Source of the DNA: Pseudomonadota bacterium
GTDB taxonomy: Bacteria; Bdellovibrionota; Bacteriovoracia; Bacteriovoracales; Bacteriovoracaceae
Reading direction: 5' to 3'
DNA: 5,327 nucleotides
Assembly: GCA_023432655.1 (NCBI GenBank)
Contig: JAEYUK010000249.1
Span: forward strand, 1-5,327
Below the pieces are notes generated by a model, which ran no database searches, was not told the origin of the DNA, and was given only the letters and a program-made list of their open reading frames with translations. Both the position numbers and the translations under genes were made by a program. This document shows positions 1 to 5,327 of the stretch, piece after piece (within the stretch, counting starts at the first letter, position 1; each line of letters starts with the position of its first letter).

Positions 1-879
1 TTTCTTCACATTAACTGGAGTCGTTATCTTTCCCATCCTCAACCGAACTGGGAGATTTCCTGCACCCAAAGCCGTTTGAATCATACCGGTCGGATCGAAG
101 AAACAGTCACAGATGCTCTAAAGTCCGCAATGATCCGCCAACCACTGAGCCGTGATTGGGAAAAGAAAAACTACCCTCCTCAGACTTTTTACATTCGTCT
201 TGTAGATGATCTTCTTACCCTAAGTCTCGATCTTACGGGACTGCCACTCTATAAAAGAAATCTCCAACAACTTAAAGGTGACGCTCCTCTAAGAGAAAAT
301 ATCGCTTCGGCGCTGGTGTACGAACTTTGTAAAGATCTCAAAGAAGATGTTTTGCTGGTAGATCCGATGTGCGGTTCGGGAACTTTTCTTACAGAGGCCC
401 TGCCTTTTTATACCCCCCTTCATCTGCGCTCATTCGCTTTTGAAAGTGCGCCTTTTTTCAAAGGGAAAATGCTCAAAAAAACAAAGAGTATTGAAGCTCA
501 TGGTTTAGTCACTAAGGCCCTTGGTTTTGATCTTAATGAAGAACTTCTCCTGAAGGTAGGAGAAGAAGTGAAAGAGCTACCACTGGAATTAAAAACTCAA
601 GATTCAGTAAAGGCCCCCATTACATCTGAAGTTCCTATGATTATGATCTGTAATCCACCCTATGGTGAACGCATTCAGATCAGTGGAAAGCGCGGAGTCT
701 TTTTAAAAGAGGCCTGGGAGAAATTCCTTCAAACGGATAAACCACTTCGCTTTGGCTGGCTTCTTCCAAAAGATATGGATGATTTATTTTCAAAACCAAA
801 AGGGTATCGTGAACTTACCCGAAGAAGTTTTCGAAATGGCGGACTCGCTGTCACCTACTGGATCTGGGAAAGAGTTTAA
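1..879 (+). CDS. THUMP-type class I RNA methyltransferase, RlmL/YpsC-like (5' end outside window)
   Basis: This is the C-terminal part of a SAM-dependent RNA methyltransferase of the UPF0020/THUMP family. Members such as RlmL methylate N2 of a guanine in 23S rRNA in the cytoplasm. The frame is open to the left edge, so the N-terminus, where most of the THUMP domain should lie, is missing; 292 residues are visible. Counting from the first visible codon, a THUMP-end motif SRLNHTGRIEE (about 24-34) is followed by the family linker APLRENIASAL (95-105). Then come SAM-binding motif I DPMCGSGTFL (121-130), an acidic motif FDLNEE (176-181) and catalytic motif IV NPPYGERI (218-225). The protein ends in the usual RNGG segment. 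With about 90-100 missing residues it would match single-domain YpsC-type proteins (about 380 aa), not the fused RlmKL. The TTG at 76 opens a long ORF but cuts through the THUMP-end motif and is not the start. The exact target base is inferred from the family only. Confidence 0.9.
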   Translation, partial: FLHINWSRYLSHPQPNWEISCTQSRLNHTGRIEETVTDALKSAMIRQPLSRDWEKKNYPPQTFYIRLVDDLLTLSLDLTGLPLYKRNLQQLKGDAPLRENIASALVYELCKDLKEDVLLVDPMCGSGTFLTEALPFYTPLHLRSFAFESAPFFKGKMLKKTKSIEAHGLVTKALGFDLNEELLLKVGEEVKELPLELKTQDSVKAPITSEVPMIMICNPPYGERIQISGKRGVFLKEAWEKFLQTDKPLRFGWLLPKDMDDLFSKPKGYRELTRRSFRNGGLAVTYWIWERV

Positions 880-1136
880 AGAAAATAAATAAGTCCGCTG
901 CCGATGATAAAAGAAAGTCCTAGAACCCAGGCATTTCGGGAATTCATGACTGATAAATACTTACTAAAAATGAGTATCATCACAATCATTAAGACAAGGG
1001 CCGGGATATAATAAAACTCCCCCTTTAGTCCTTCGATCGCGCCAGTGGCCTTAAGCCCTTGAAAAAGACCTAAAGCGAGAAGCAAGGCCGAAAACTTGTG
1101 AAAAGTTCCATACAAAAAAATTTTTAAATTATTCAT
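876..1136 (-). CDS. small three-helix membrane protein, function unknown
   Basis: I do not recognise the family of this 86-residue protein. It is very hydrophobic, with three likely membrane helices at about residues 14-30, 42-58 and 68-86. A short glycine-rich link (31-40) joins the first two, and a polar turn with Lys, Asn and Arg (59-68) joins the last two. There is no signal-peptidase site, cysteine pair or enzymatic motif, so an inner-membrane location is the only thing the sequence supports. Its ATG (1134-1136) lies inside the end of the upstream divergent U32 gene, overlapping it by 8 bp. No strong Shine-Dalgarno precedes it, which fits translation by re-initiation. It is the last gene of the three-gene minus-strand operon, and its TAA overlaps the TAA of the converging methyltransferase gene. 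The tight overlaps and the uninterrupted membrane-protein pattern argue that it is a real gene. Confidence 0.7.
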   Translation of the reverse strand: MNNLKIFLYGTFHKFSALLLALGLFQGLKATGAIEGLKGEFYYIPALVLMIVMILIFSKYLSVMNSRNAWVLGLSFIIGSGLIYFL

Positions 1137-2283
1137 CTTTATAGAATACCTGAGACTTCACCCATACTCCACCTACGAATTGAATGATAGCGATTTCGCC
1201 AGCGGGGACATGGGGAGCATCCTTGAGCGCAATATTTTTCAATGAATAAATCTTGGCCTCAAAAGTTTCGCCTTTGGGATGAAGGATTTTAAGCACATCA
1301 CTCTGACTCAGACCTTTCGGGTTTTTAACCAGGATCGCCAGATGGGACCCCTTTTCGACTTCGAGAACTTCGCCGACATAATTTCCTTCACGCTTTTGGA
1401 GGCGAGAGTTTTTTAACTTCGGAAAAAGCACATCGGTTTTGTTGACCAGATAAAATCCTCTCATCAGATCTTGAGAGTAATCAGTTTTAAAAGTTTCAAA
1501 CTGACTCTGATCAAATTGTTGGGCGAGAGTGATAATACCGGAGAGCTTCGAAGGAGTTTCCCATCTCTGATCAATTCTAAAATAGGATAATCCCATTTCT
1601 TTTAATTCAAGAGCAAACTCAATAAGACAGAATTCTTTTATGTGAAACATAAAAGTTCCGTGCTGATTCTCAACAATTGGGAATCCTTTATGAGGAGACT
1701 CTTCACTCTCTCCTAGAGCTGCCAGTTCTTCATTCTGAGAAACCTTCTCAGGAACAAGTGCGGAAAGCAGTGGACGAGGAGTATAGAAAAGAAGAATCCG
1801 ACCAAATCCCAGAAGCTCACAGGCCACCGGGAGTTTTTTTACATAGTCAGAAATGGTGTTTTTAGAAAGTTCAATTGAAAGAATGAGTCTTTCGATTCTT
1901 CCTTCTGAAAGCTTGATCCAACTCTCCAGGGCCTTAAGATTATGATTCCCATTTTCTGCAATAAACTGGATGGGTTTATCCGTATGAGTTAACACCCAGT
2001 GGAGCGCCCCTGGATCTTGAACACGGACAGCGTCAGTAAATGGCAGAAGATTCTGGATGTCCGCGGTCTTCATCACAAAAACATCCTCAGTCATCAGGAT
2101 GTCCCATTCCAGAAGAACTCTTAAACCTAATTCGCGAGATCTTTGCGATAAAGAAACAAATTCTTCCGGGGATAATTTTCCGAAACGAGATAAAGATTTT
2201 GGCTCGAGGATGACCTCATTAAAGCCTTGATCTTTTAAAAGGTTTAAATCGTGGAGTGTCCGTCCATAGGTTGTGAGTTTCAT
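1129..2283 (-). CDS. divergent U32-family protein lacking the Fe-S cysteines
   Basis: This 384-residue protein is a degenerate paralogue of the U32 protein encoded just upstream. Two stretches align without gaps. Residues 156-174 (E..GFGR...Y....LLS) match the HG...C..YSG.C.IS region of its neighbour, and residues 217-240 (ending FRIDQR) match its LKIEGR region. RGFY (275-278) is also a U32-type motif. The C-terminal part (about 300-376, starting NYVGEVLEV) matches the U32 C-terminal beta domain, so the whole architecture is kept. The His and the two cysteines of the first region are replaced by Phe160, Leu164 and Pro171, and only Cys155 and Cys219 remain, so a 4Fe-4S cluster is unlikely. The start ATG overlaps the upstream stop as ATGA, and a good Shine-Dalgarno (AAAAGGTGA, 2288-2296) lies inside the upstream gene. 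The likely role, inferred, is partner or accessory of the intact U32 protein, as in the Bacillus YrrN/YrrO (TrhP1/TrhP2) or UbiU/UbiV pairs. Confidence 0.75.
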   Translation of the reverse strand: MKLTTYGRTLHDLNLLKDQGFNEVILEPKSLSRFGKLSPEEFVSLSQRSRELGLRVLLEWDILMTEDVFVMKTADIQNLLPFTDAVRVQDPGALHWVLTHTDKPIQFIAENGNHNLKALESWIKLSEGRIERLILSIELSKNTISDYVKKLPVACELLGFGRILLFYTPRPLLSALVPEKVSQNEELAALGESEESPHKGFPIVENQHGTFMFHIKEFCLIEFALELKEMGLSYFRIDQRWETPSKLSGIITLAQQFDQSQFETFKTDYSQDLMRGFYLVNKTDVLFPKLKNSRLQKREGNYVGEVLEVEKGSHLAILVKNPKGLSQSDVLKILHPKGETFEAKIYSLKNIALKDAPHVPAGEIAIIQFVGGVWVKSQVFYKDE

Positions 2284-3488
2284 GCGTTCACCTTTTGACG
2301 AATGAGCTGCATACCTTCCACTCCAGGTACAAAGGGGATTCTCACTAAGGTCGAGGGCTTAGTCCGCGCCACAGACTTCATCGATAAATCCATGATCTCA
2401 TCAACCTTAACTTTTATCACTTCTCCGGAAAAAGGGAGGATCTCTAGTTCATCACCTTGATTGAAAGCATTCCTGACTTCCAAAACGATACCTGCTTCTG
2501 GAGTGGCCTCAATCACCGGGCCCACCATCTGCCACTCGCCATCGGATGAATTTTCTCGTTCATTAAAAATTGATTCAGGGCCCGCTTTCTCAACTAAGCT
2601 TGCTTGCGTATAAGTACGATGTGAGACTTTTTTAAGTTCTTCTTCCCAGCGTAAAAGATCATCAGAAAGAAAGTGTCCATGAGCTTCATAAAATTTCAAA
2701 GCTTCTGAATACACCTTCGCCATGGTTCCCGCATAGAGATGGGATTTCATCCGTCCTTCGATCTTTAAGGAATCAATTCCCTCTTCAATGAATTCCGGTA
2801 AAACTCTGAGCCCCTCAAGGTCTTTAGAACTCATGAAGTAGGCCTTCTTCTTTTCCAAGGTATCAAGACCCTCTAACGAGTATTCAAAACGACATGAGTG
2901 AGCGCAGCCACCGCGATTAGAATCACGTCCTTGAGTGAAATTGGAAATCACACAGTGCCCGGAGTAGGCCATGCACATAGAACCGTGAACAAACATTTCA
3001 ATTTCAATGTCCGCTTCCCGTCGGATTTTACCGGCCTCTTTTACAGAAACCTCCCGACCTAAGACGATTCGGCTTGCTCCGGCCTTTTTCCACAGGTGGG
3101 CAGACTGGACATTAAGTGAAGAAGCCTGAGTAGAAATATGAACAGGTATTTGAGAATGTTCACGTACCGCCTGAATCACTCCAAGATCGGAGACGATCAC
3201 AGCATCAGTTCCGATCTCTTCGAGGTAGCGAACAAACTCCGGTAGCTCCACCAGATCTTTATCATGCAGGAAAGAATTCAAAACAACATAGACCTTGGCC
3301 CCACGTTCATGGGCAAAGGAGAGGCCCTCACGGAGTTCATCCAGAGTAAAATTCTCGGCCGCTGTCCGAAGGCCAAACTTCTGGCCTCCTACATAGACGG
3401 CATTGGCGCCATAGAGGATGGCCACTTTTAATTTATCCAGACTTCCGGCCGGCGCCAGAACTTCGGGCAGTTTTATTGGTTTATTCAT
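2280..3488 (-). CDS. U32 peptidase-family protein, TrhP/YegQ/YrrO-like tRNA hydroxylation protein
   Basis: U32 proteins were named as collagenase-type peptidases, but characterised bacterial members are Fe-S proteins for oxygen-independent hydroxylation: TrhP/YegQ and YrrO (5-hydroxyuridine at tRNA U34, prephenate-dependent), RlhA (rRNA) and UbiU/V (ubiquinone). This 402-residue protein has the TIM-barrel start motif LAPAG (11-15), STQAS (119-123), and the core HGSMCMAYSGHC (168-179) continuing to RGGCAHSC (192-199). It also has SLKIEGRMKS (240-249) and a C-terminal beta domain (about 316-402). Cys172, 179, 195 and 199 are the expected 4Fe-4S ligands. Length and motifs fit TrhP best (E. coli YegQ is about 450 aa; YrrO about 420). 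The ATG is the only possible start, since the open frame upstream has no ATG, GTG or TTG; its Shine-Dalgarno is weak. It is the first gene of the minus-strand operon. The tRNA role is by homology and not proven here. Confidence 0.88.
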   Translation of the reverse strand: MNKPIKLPEVLAPAGSLDKLKVAILYGANAVYVGGQKFGLRTAAENFTLDELREGLSFAHERGAKVYVVLNSFLHDKDLVELPEFVRYLEEIGTDAVIVSDLGVIQAVREHSQIPVHISTQASSLNVQSAHLWKKAGASRIVLGREVSVKEAGKIRREADIEIEMFVHGSMCMAYSGHCVISNFTQGRDSNRGGCAHSCRFEYSLEGLDTLEKKKAYFMSSKDLEGLRVLPEFIEEGIDSLKIEGRMKSHLYAGTMAKVYSEALKFYEAHGHFLSDDLLRWEEELKKVSHRTYTQASLVEKAGPESIFNERENSSDGEWQMVGPVIEATPEAGIVLEVRNAFNQGDELEILPFSGEVIKVKVDEIMDLSMKSVARTKPSTLVRIPFVPGVEGMQLIRQKVNA

Positions 3489-3497
3489 GATGGTGTG

Positions 3498-3526
3498 TTT
3501 ACCAAAATTCAGACGTAAGTTAAACT
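3498..3526 (+). promoter_or_regulatory. candidate sigma-70 type promoter for the SGNH-like/cNMP operon
   Basis: In the short divergent gap between the U32 operon and the + strand operon, TTTACC (3498-3503) and TAAACT (3521-3526) are 17 bp apart. Each matches 4 of 6 bases of the -35 and -10 consensus. Transcription would start near 3533, leaving a short leader before the ribosome-binding site at 3548-3554. On the minus strand the best -35-like hexamer is TTTACA (3550-3545), but it has no well-spaced -10. The promoter of the U32 operon is therefore not resolved. This is a weak call from sequence alone. Confidence 0.25.
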
Positions 3527-3547
3527 TTTCATAGAAGAATATGCTGT

Positions 3548-3554
3548 AAAAGGG
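3548..3554 (+). promoter_or_regulatory. ribosome-binding site AAAAGGG that favours the TTG start at 3563
   Basis: AAAAGGG ends 8 bases before TTG 3563, which is normal Shine-Dalgarno spacing. A GTG at 3554 in the same frame overlaps this element and would have no ribosome-binding site of its own. From the TTG the protein begins MKKILSGLL, a classical signal-type N-terminus with two lysines before the hydrophobic stretch. Confidence 0.6.
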
Positions 3555-3562
3555 TGCTCGAA

Positions 3563-4681
3563 TTGAAAAAAATTCTCTCTGGTCTACTGTCGCTAATCCT
3601 CCTGGCCATCATAACTGGCGGAATTTTCGTATTCATCCGTTATAAGAAGAATCCTGAGCAAATCGTTCCTTATCCCTATACCTTCCAAAGTTCCTATCCT
3701 GAGATACCGCTGGAGGCGCCCATCCTCATCACCGGCGACCGCATGGGCGTGTACTTTGCTAAATTTTCAAAAAATCTGGCGAATGCTATTTCTGTTAATC
3801 TAGAGAATGCCATTAAAGTTCAATCCATTGCCCAAAAGGGCCATGGTATCCACCGCACCCTCCATCAGCTTCGCTCTTTAAAGCAGTGGCCTCAGATTCT
3901 TATTTACCAAGGTGGCAGCGAGGAGTTTTCCGAAATAAAATTCAATCTCTCTGAAATTTCCAAGATTAACACCAATTTTTCCCGCTATAGTGACGACCGG
4001 ATTGAAACCATGCTGATTCTTTATCCATGGCTTTCAAAAATTGTTTATGAACCCATTGAACAAATGGTGTTTAACCAGGAAGTTAAGCCTTTTGAATATG
4101 AGCAAAAGAATTATCTTCGCCGACTTGAGACTGAACTTCTTCTCTATCGCCAGCATTTGATTCAACTGGTGGCCATGGCCCGGGACAGGAACACCCTTCT
4201 CATTCTTTCCACCACTCCGATTAATCTGGATATGGCCCCAAAAGTTATCTGCGAGTTCGCCACCACGACCTCCATTGAAGCTGACATTTTAACTTTAAGA
4301 GACCTGATCGCTGCTAAGAACCCTAAGTCCGCTTATGCTTTAGTCTCTAAATTATCGGCCCAGAACCCTACGAATGCTGAGATTTTATTTCTCCATGGTC
4401 AGGTGGCGAAGAGTCTGGGGAAACTCTCGGAGGCCAAGAGCAAATTTCTTGAAAGCAGCGCCTATGATTGCCTGCCTTGGCGTGTGACAGAACTTCAAAA
4501 TTCTATCATAAGAAAAGTGGCCCAGGACCACCAAATTCCTCTCTTTGATTTTGCAGGTCTTTTGGAACAAAACTACGACAATGGCGTGACCTTTTTTGAT
4601 GAGCATTATCCTCAGAATATTTATTATGAACAGGCCATGACCCAATTGGGTTTAGTCATCCAGAAAATCCTTAAGCTATAG
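3563..4681 (+). CDS. membrane-anchored SGNH/GDSL-like protein with inserted TPR segment, probably catalytically degenerate
   Basis: From the TTG start this is 372 residues; a GTG at 3554 would add three. An N-terminal hydrophobic helix (about 5-25, after two lysines) with no clear cleavage site suggests an exported, membrane-anchored protein. The layout follows SGNH hydrolases that carry TPR repeats. ILITGDRMG (54-62) sits at block I, KGHGIHRT (92-99) at block II and YQGGSEEF (115-122) at block III. A TPINLDMAP segment (218-226) is followed by a TPR-like helical insert (about 250-298, with the typical ALG..EA pattern as SLGKLSEAKSKF). FFDEHYP (344-350) sits at block V. The nucleophile Ser of GDS is Arg60, the block III Asn appears to be Glu120, and the Asp-His spacing near His348 is unusual. 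It may therefore bind a ligand or protein without hydrolysing an ester. It is first in a two-gene operon with the cNMP-binding protein. Fold assignment is by motif only; substrate unknown. Confidence 0.65.
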   Translation: MKKILSGLLSLILLAIITGGIFVFIRYKKNPEQIVPYPYTFQSSYPEIPLEAPILITGDRMGVYFAKFSKNLANAISVNLENAIKVQSIAQKGHGIHRTLHQLRSLKQWPQILIYQGGSEEFSEIKFNLSEISKINTNFSRYSDDRIETMLILYPWLSKIVYEPIEQMVFNQEVKPFEYEQKNYLRRLETELLLYRQHLIQLVAMARDRNTLLILSTTPINLDMAPKVICEFATTTSIEADILTLRDLIAAKNPKSAYALVSKLSAQNPTNAEILFLHGQVAKSLGKLSEAKSKFLESSAYDCLPWRVTELQNSIIRKVAQDHQIPLFDFAGLLEQNYDNGVTFFDEHYPQNIYYEQAMTQLGLVIQKILKL

Positions 4682-4684
4682 GAG
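4681..4684 (+). promoter_or_regulatory. ribosome-binding site GGAG starting at the upstream stop codon
   Basis: GGAG begins with the last base of the TAG stop (4679-4681) of the SGNH-like gene and lies 5 bases before the ATG at 4690. Ribosomes finishing the first gene stop on this site. The two proteins are therefore probably made together from one transcript. Confidence 0.7.
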
Positions 4685-4689
4685 TATTC

Positions 4690-5124
4690 ATGCAAGGCTA
4701 TCATCAAGATTACGAACCATTTGAAGTTATTTGCCGTGAAGGAGACCCCTCTTCAGATATGTTCTACCTGGAATCAGGAAAGCTCCTCATCTGCACGATA
4801 ATGGGGACCGAAGTTAAGGTGATTGCTCGTATCGGGCCCGGTGAATTCATTGGAGAATTGTCATTTTTTGACGGCAAACCTCGCGCCAGCCATATTGTTG
4901 CCTTGGAAAAATGCCGAATTATTCAGATCCCCAAACCAGAACTTCAGCGCTATTTACCTCAGTGGTTTACTTTGGTTGGGAAAAACCTCACTAAGAAAGT
5001 CCGCTTACTGGATCAAATTATTCATGAAAGCCGCTTCAGGAAAATCGGGGCCGAAGATCAAAAGCCACTCTCTATCAGCGAGCAACGGGACATCTACGCA
5101 GCTATAACCCATCAAGTTTCTTGA
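4690..5124 (+). CDS. stand-alone cyclic-nucleotide-binding domain protein (CRP/PKA-type CNB fold)
   Basis: This 144-residue soluble protein is essentially one cNMP-binding domain. The beta-roll runs from about residue 10 to 85 (ICREGDPSSDMFYLESGKL at 14-32 is the typical first half). The phosphate-binding cassette is GEFIGELSFFDGKPRAS (51-67). Glu56, which would contact the ribose 2'-OH, and Arg65, which would contact the cyclic phosphate, are 9 residues apart, as in PKA regulatory subunits. The residue after the Arg is Ala, which resembles PKA's PRAA. Helices follow (about 85-115), then a polar tail (116-144). The tail is too short and lacks the pattern of a CRP helix-turn-helix, and there is no kinase, cyclase or transporter domain. 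It is therefore a sensor that must act through a partner. Its gene follows the SGNH-like gene after 8 bp, which makes that protein or another cell-envelope process a candidate target. Ligand and partner are inferred; the fold is clear. Confidence 0.88.
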   Translation: MQGYHQDYEPFEVICREGDPSSDMFYLESGKLLICTIMGTEVKVIARIGPGEFIGELSFFDGKPRASHIVALEKCRIIQIPKPELQRYLPQWFTLVGKNLTKKVRLLDQIIHESRFRKIGAEDQKPLSISEQRDIYAAITHQVS

Positions 5125-5148
5125 GTATTTTGGACACGATGGCCCTAA

Positions 5149-5234
5149 CGGTGGTAAACTTCTGATACTCACCGGTGCCACTTTATCTAGCGCCTAGTCA
5201 CATAAGTGGCCCTTAACCCGTCTTCTTGGGTTGG
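5149..5234 (+). other. cluster of three consecutive hairpins between the cNMP gene and the next gene
   Basis: Hairpin A pairs CGGTGGTA (5149-5156) with TACTCACCG (5166-5174) with one bulged T, around a 9-base loop. Hairpin B pairs GCCACTT (5177-5183) with AAGTGGC (5204-5210), extended by two pairs past a bulged T. It contains an inner CTAG-CGC-CTAG mini-hairpin (5187-5197). Hairpin C pairs AACCC (5215-5219) with GGGTT (5228-5232) around an 8-base loop, with two possible extra G-T pairs. None is followed by a run of T, so a standard intrinsic terminator is not supported. The region could be the 3' end structure of the upstream operon, a structured 5' leader of the next gene, or a small RNA. 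It resembles no riboswitch class I can recognise. Confidence 0.45.
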
Positions 5235-5247
5235 CATCATAATCGCA
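5231..5247 (+). promoter_or_regulatory. candidate sigma-54 (-24/-12) promoter
   Basis: TTGGCATCATAATCGCA has GG (5233-5234) and GC (5245-5246) separated by exactly 10 bases, as sigma-54 promoters require. The -24 part TTGGCA is a perfect match. The -12 part TCGCA differs by one base from TTGCA. Transcription would start near 5258, just ahead of the Shine-Dalgarno at 5269-5275 and the GTG at 5282, which is a sensible layout. No activator-binding site can be named. The match could be chance in a 157-bp gap. Confidence 0.35.
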
Positions 5248-5268
5248 ACGCAGAGGATTGGGGACAAC

Positions 5269-5275
5269 AAGGAGG
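5269..5275 (+). promoter_or_regulatory. strong ribosome-binding site AAGGAGG fixing a GTG start
   Basis: AAGGAGG is a near-perfect anti-16S match and ends 6 bases before GTG 5282. It selects the GTG over the in-frame ATG at 5300. Confidence 0.8.
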
Positions 5276-5281
5276 TTGACC

Positions 5282-5327
5282 GTGAGAACACACATCTGGA
5301 TGATTATAATGGCCCTTGCACTTACGG
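5282..5327 (+). CDS. start of a probable exported protein (3' end outside window)
   Basis: Only about 15 codons are visible, reading MRTHIWMIIMALALT. The GTG start is supported by the strong ribosome-binding site upstream. A positively charged residue followed by a hydrophobic run is the beginning of a signal peptide or a membrane helix. The family cannot be told from this fragment. The gene is separated from the cNMP-binding gene by a 157-bp structured gap with its own promoter candidate, so it probably starts a new transcription unit. Confidence 0.6.
   Translation, partial: MRTHIWMIIMALALT

Noticed and set aside
76..879. TTG at 76 as the start of the methyltransferase gene
   Set aside because: The frame is open to the left edge and encodes family-like sequence upstream; the TTG lies inside the conserved THUMP-end motif.
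1677..1865. 62-codon + strand open frame inside the divergent U32 gene
   Set aside because: It is a shadow of the minus-strand gene, with no ribosome-binding site or recognisable protein features.
3540..3545. TATGCT as a -10 box for the SGNH-like gene
   Set aside because: Transcription would start inside the ribosome-binding site, and no -35 lies at proper spacing.
4385..4645. 86-codon minus-strand open frame inside the SGNH-like gene
   Set aside because: It is antisense to a better-supported coding region, has an unusual composition and shows no family motif.
4823..5107. 94-codon open frame in a second + strand frame inside the cNMP-binding gene
   Set aside because: The overlapping frame encodes an unmistakable cNMP-binding cassette; this frame reads as low-information sequence without a ribosome-binding site.
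5177..5210. Hairpin B as an ordinary Rho-independent terminator
   Set aside because: The stem is convincing but is followed by CCTTAACCC rather than a T-run.
5149..5281. A known riboswitch class (c-di-GMP, cobalamin, TPP, preQ1) in the gap
   Set aside because: None of the conserved core sequences of these classes that I can recall is present; only generic hairpins are seen.

Overview
The window is a compact, gene-dense stretch of a bacterial chromosome. It has four features typical of such DNA: overlapping genes on both strands, clear Shine-Dalgarno sites, some GTG/TTG starts, and almost no non-coding space. The gene content suggests a free-living or predatory Gram-negative 'deltaproteobacteria-like' lineage. 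The clues are an exported TPR-containing SGNH-like protein, a stand-alone cyclic-nucleotide-binding domain protein and a pair of U32 proteins. Bdellovibrionota (Bacteriovorax/Peredibacter-like) is my best guess. It is an inference from style and content, not a demonstrated identification. I see no mobile element, CRISPR array, tRNA or rRNA.

Left block (1-3488). The 3' part of an RlmL/YpsC-type THUMP-methyltransferase gene enters from the left edge on the + strand. It ends at 879, converging with a three-gene minus-strand operon that is read from 3488 down to 876. In transcription order the operon encodes (i) a full U32-family protein of the TrhP/YegQ/YrrO type with all four Cys ligands for an Fe-S cluster, (ii) a divergent U32 paralogue that has lost those cysteines, and (iii) an 86-residue three-helix membrane protein. 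Successive genes overlap by 4 and 8 bp, so translation is probably coupled. The flanking + strand gene and this operon share a 4-bp TTAA at their stops. The themes here are RNA modification: rRNA guanine methylation, and probably tRNA U34 hydroxylation by the U32 pair.

Right block (3489-5327). A short divergent intergenic region leads to a second, + strand, two-gene operon. Its first gene encodes a membrane-anchored, probably periplasmic SGNH/GDSL-like protein with an inserted TPR segment, whose catalytic Ser and Asn positions look replaced. Its second encodes a stand-alone cyclic-nucleotide-binding domain protein with no DNA-binding domain. The second gene's ribosome-binding site begins at the last base of the first gene's stop codon. 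A 157-bp gap follows, containing three consecutive hairpins and a possible sigma-54 type (-24/-12) promoter. A new gene then starts with a GTG behind a strong Shine-Dalgarno at the right edge; only about 15 codons are visible and they look like a signal peptide.

The most noteworthy points are the intact/degenerate U32 pair in one overlapping operon, the apparently inactive TPR-SGNH protein coupled to a cNMP-sensor protein, and the structured intergenic region with a sigma-54-like promoter. I do not see clear evidence of a wholly new system.
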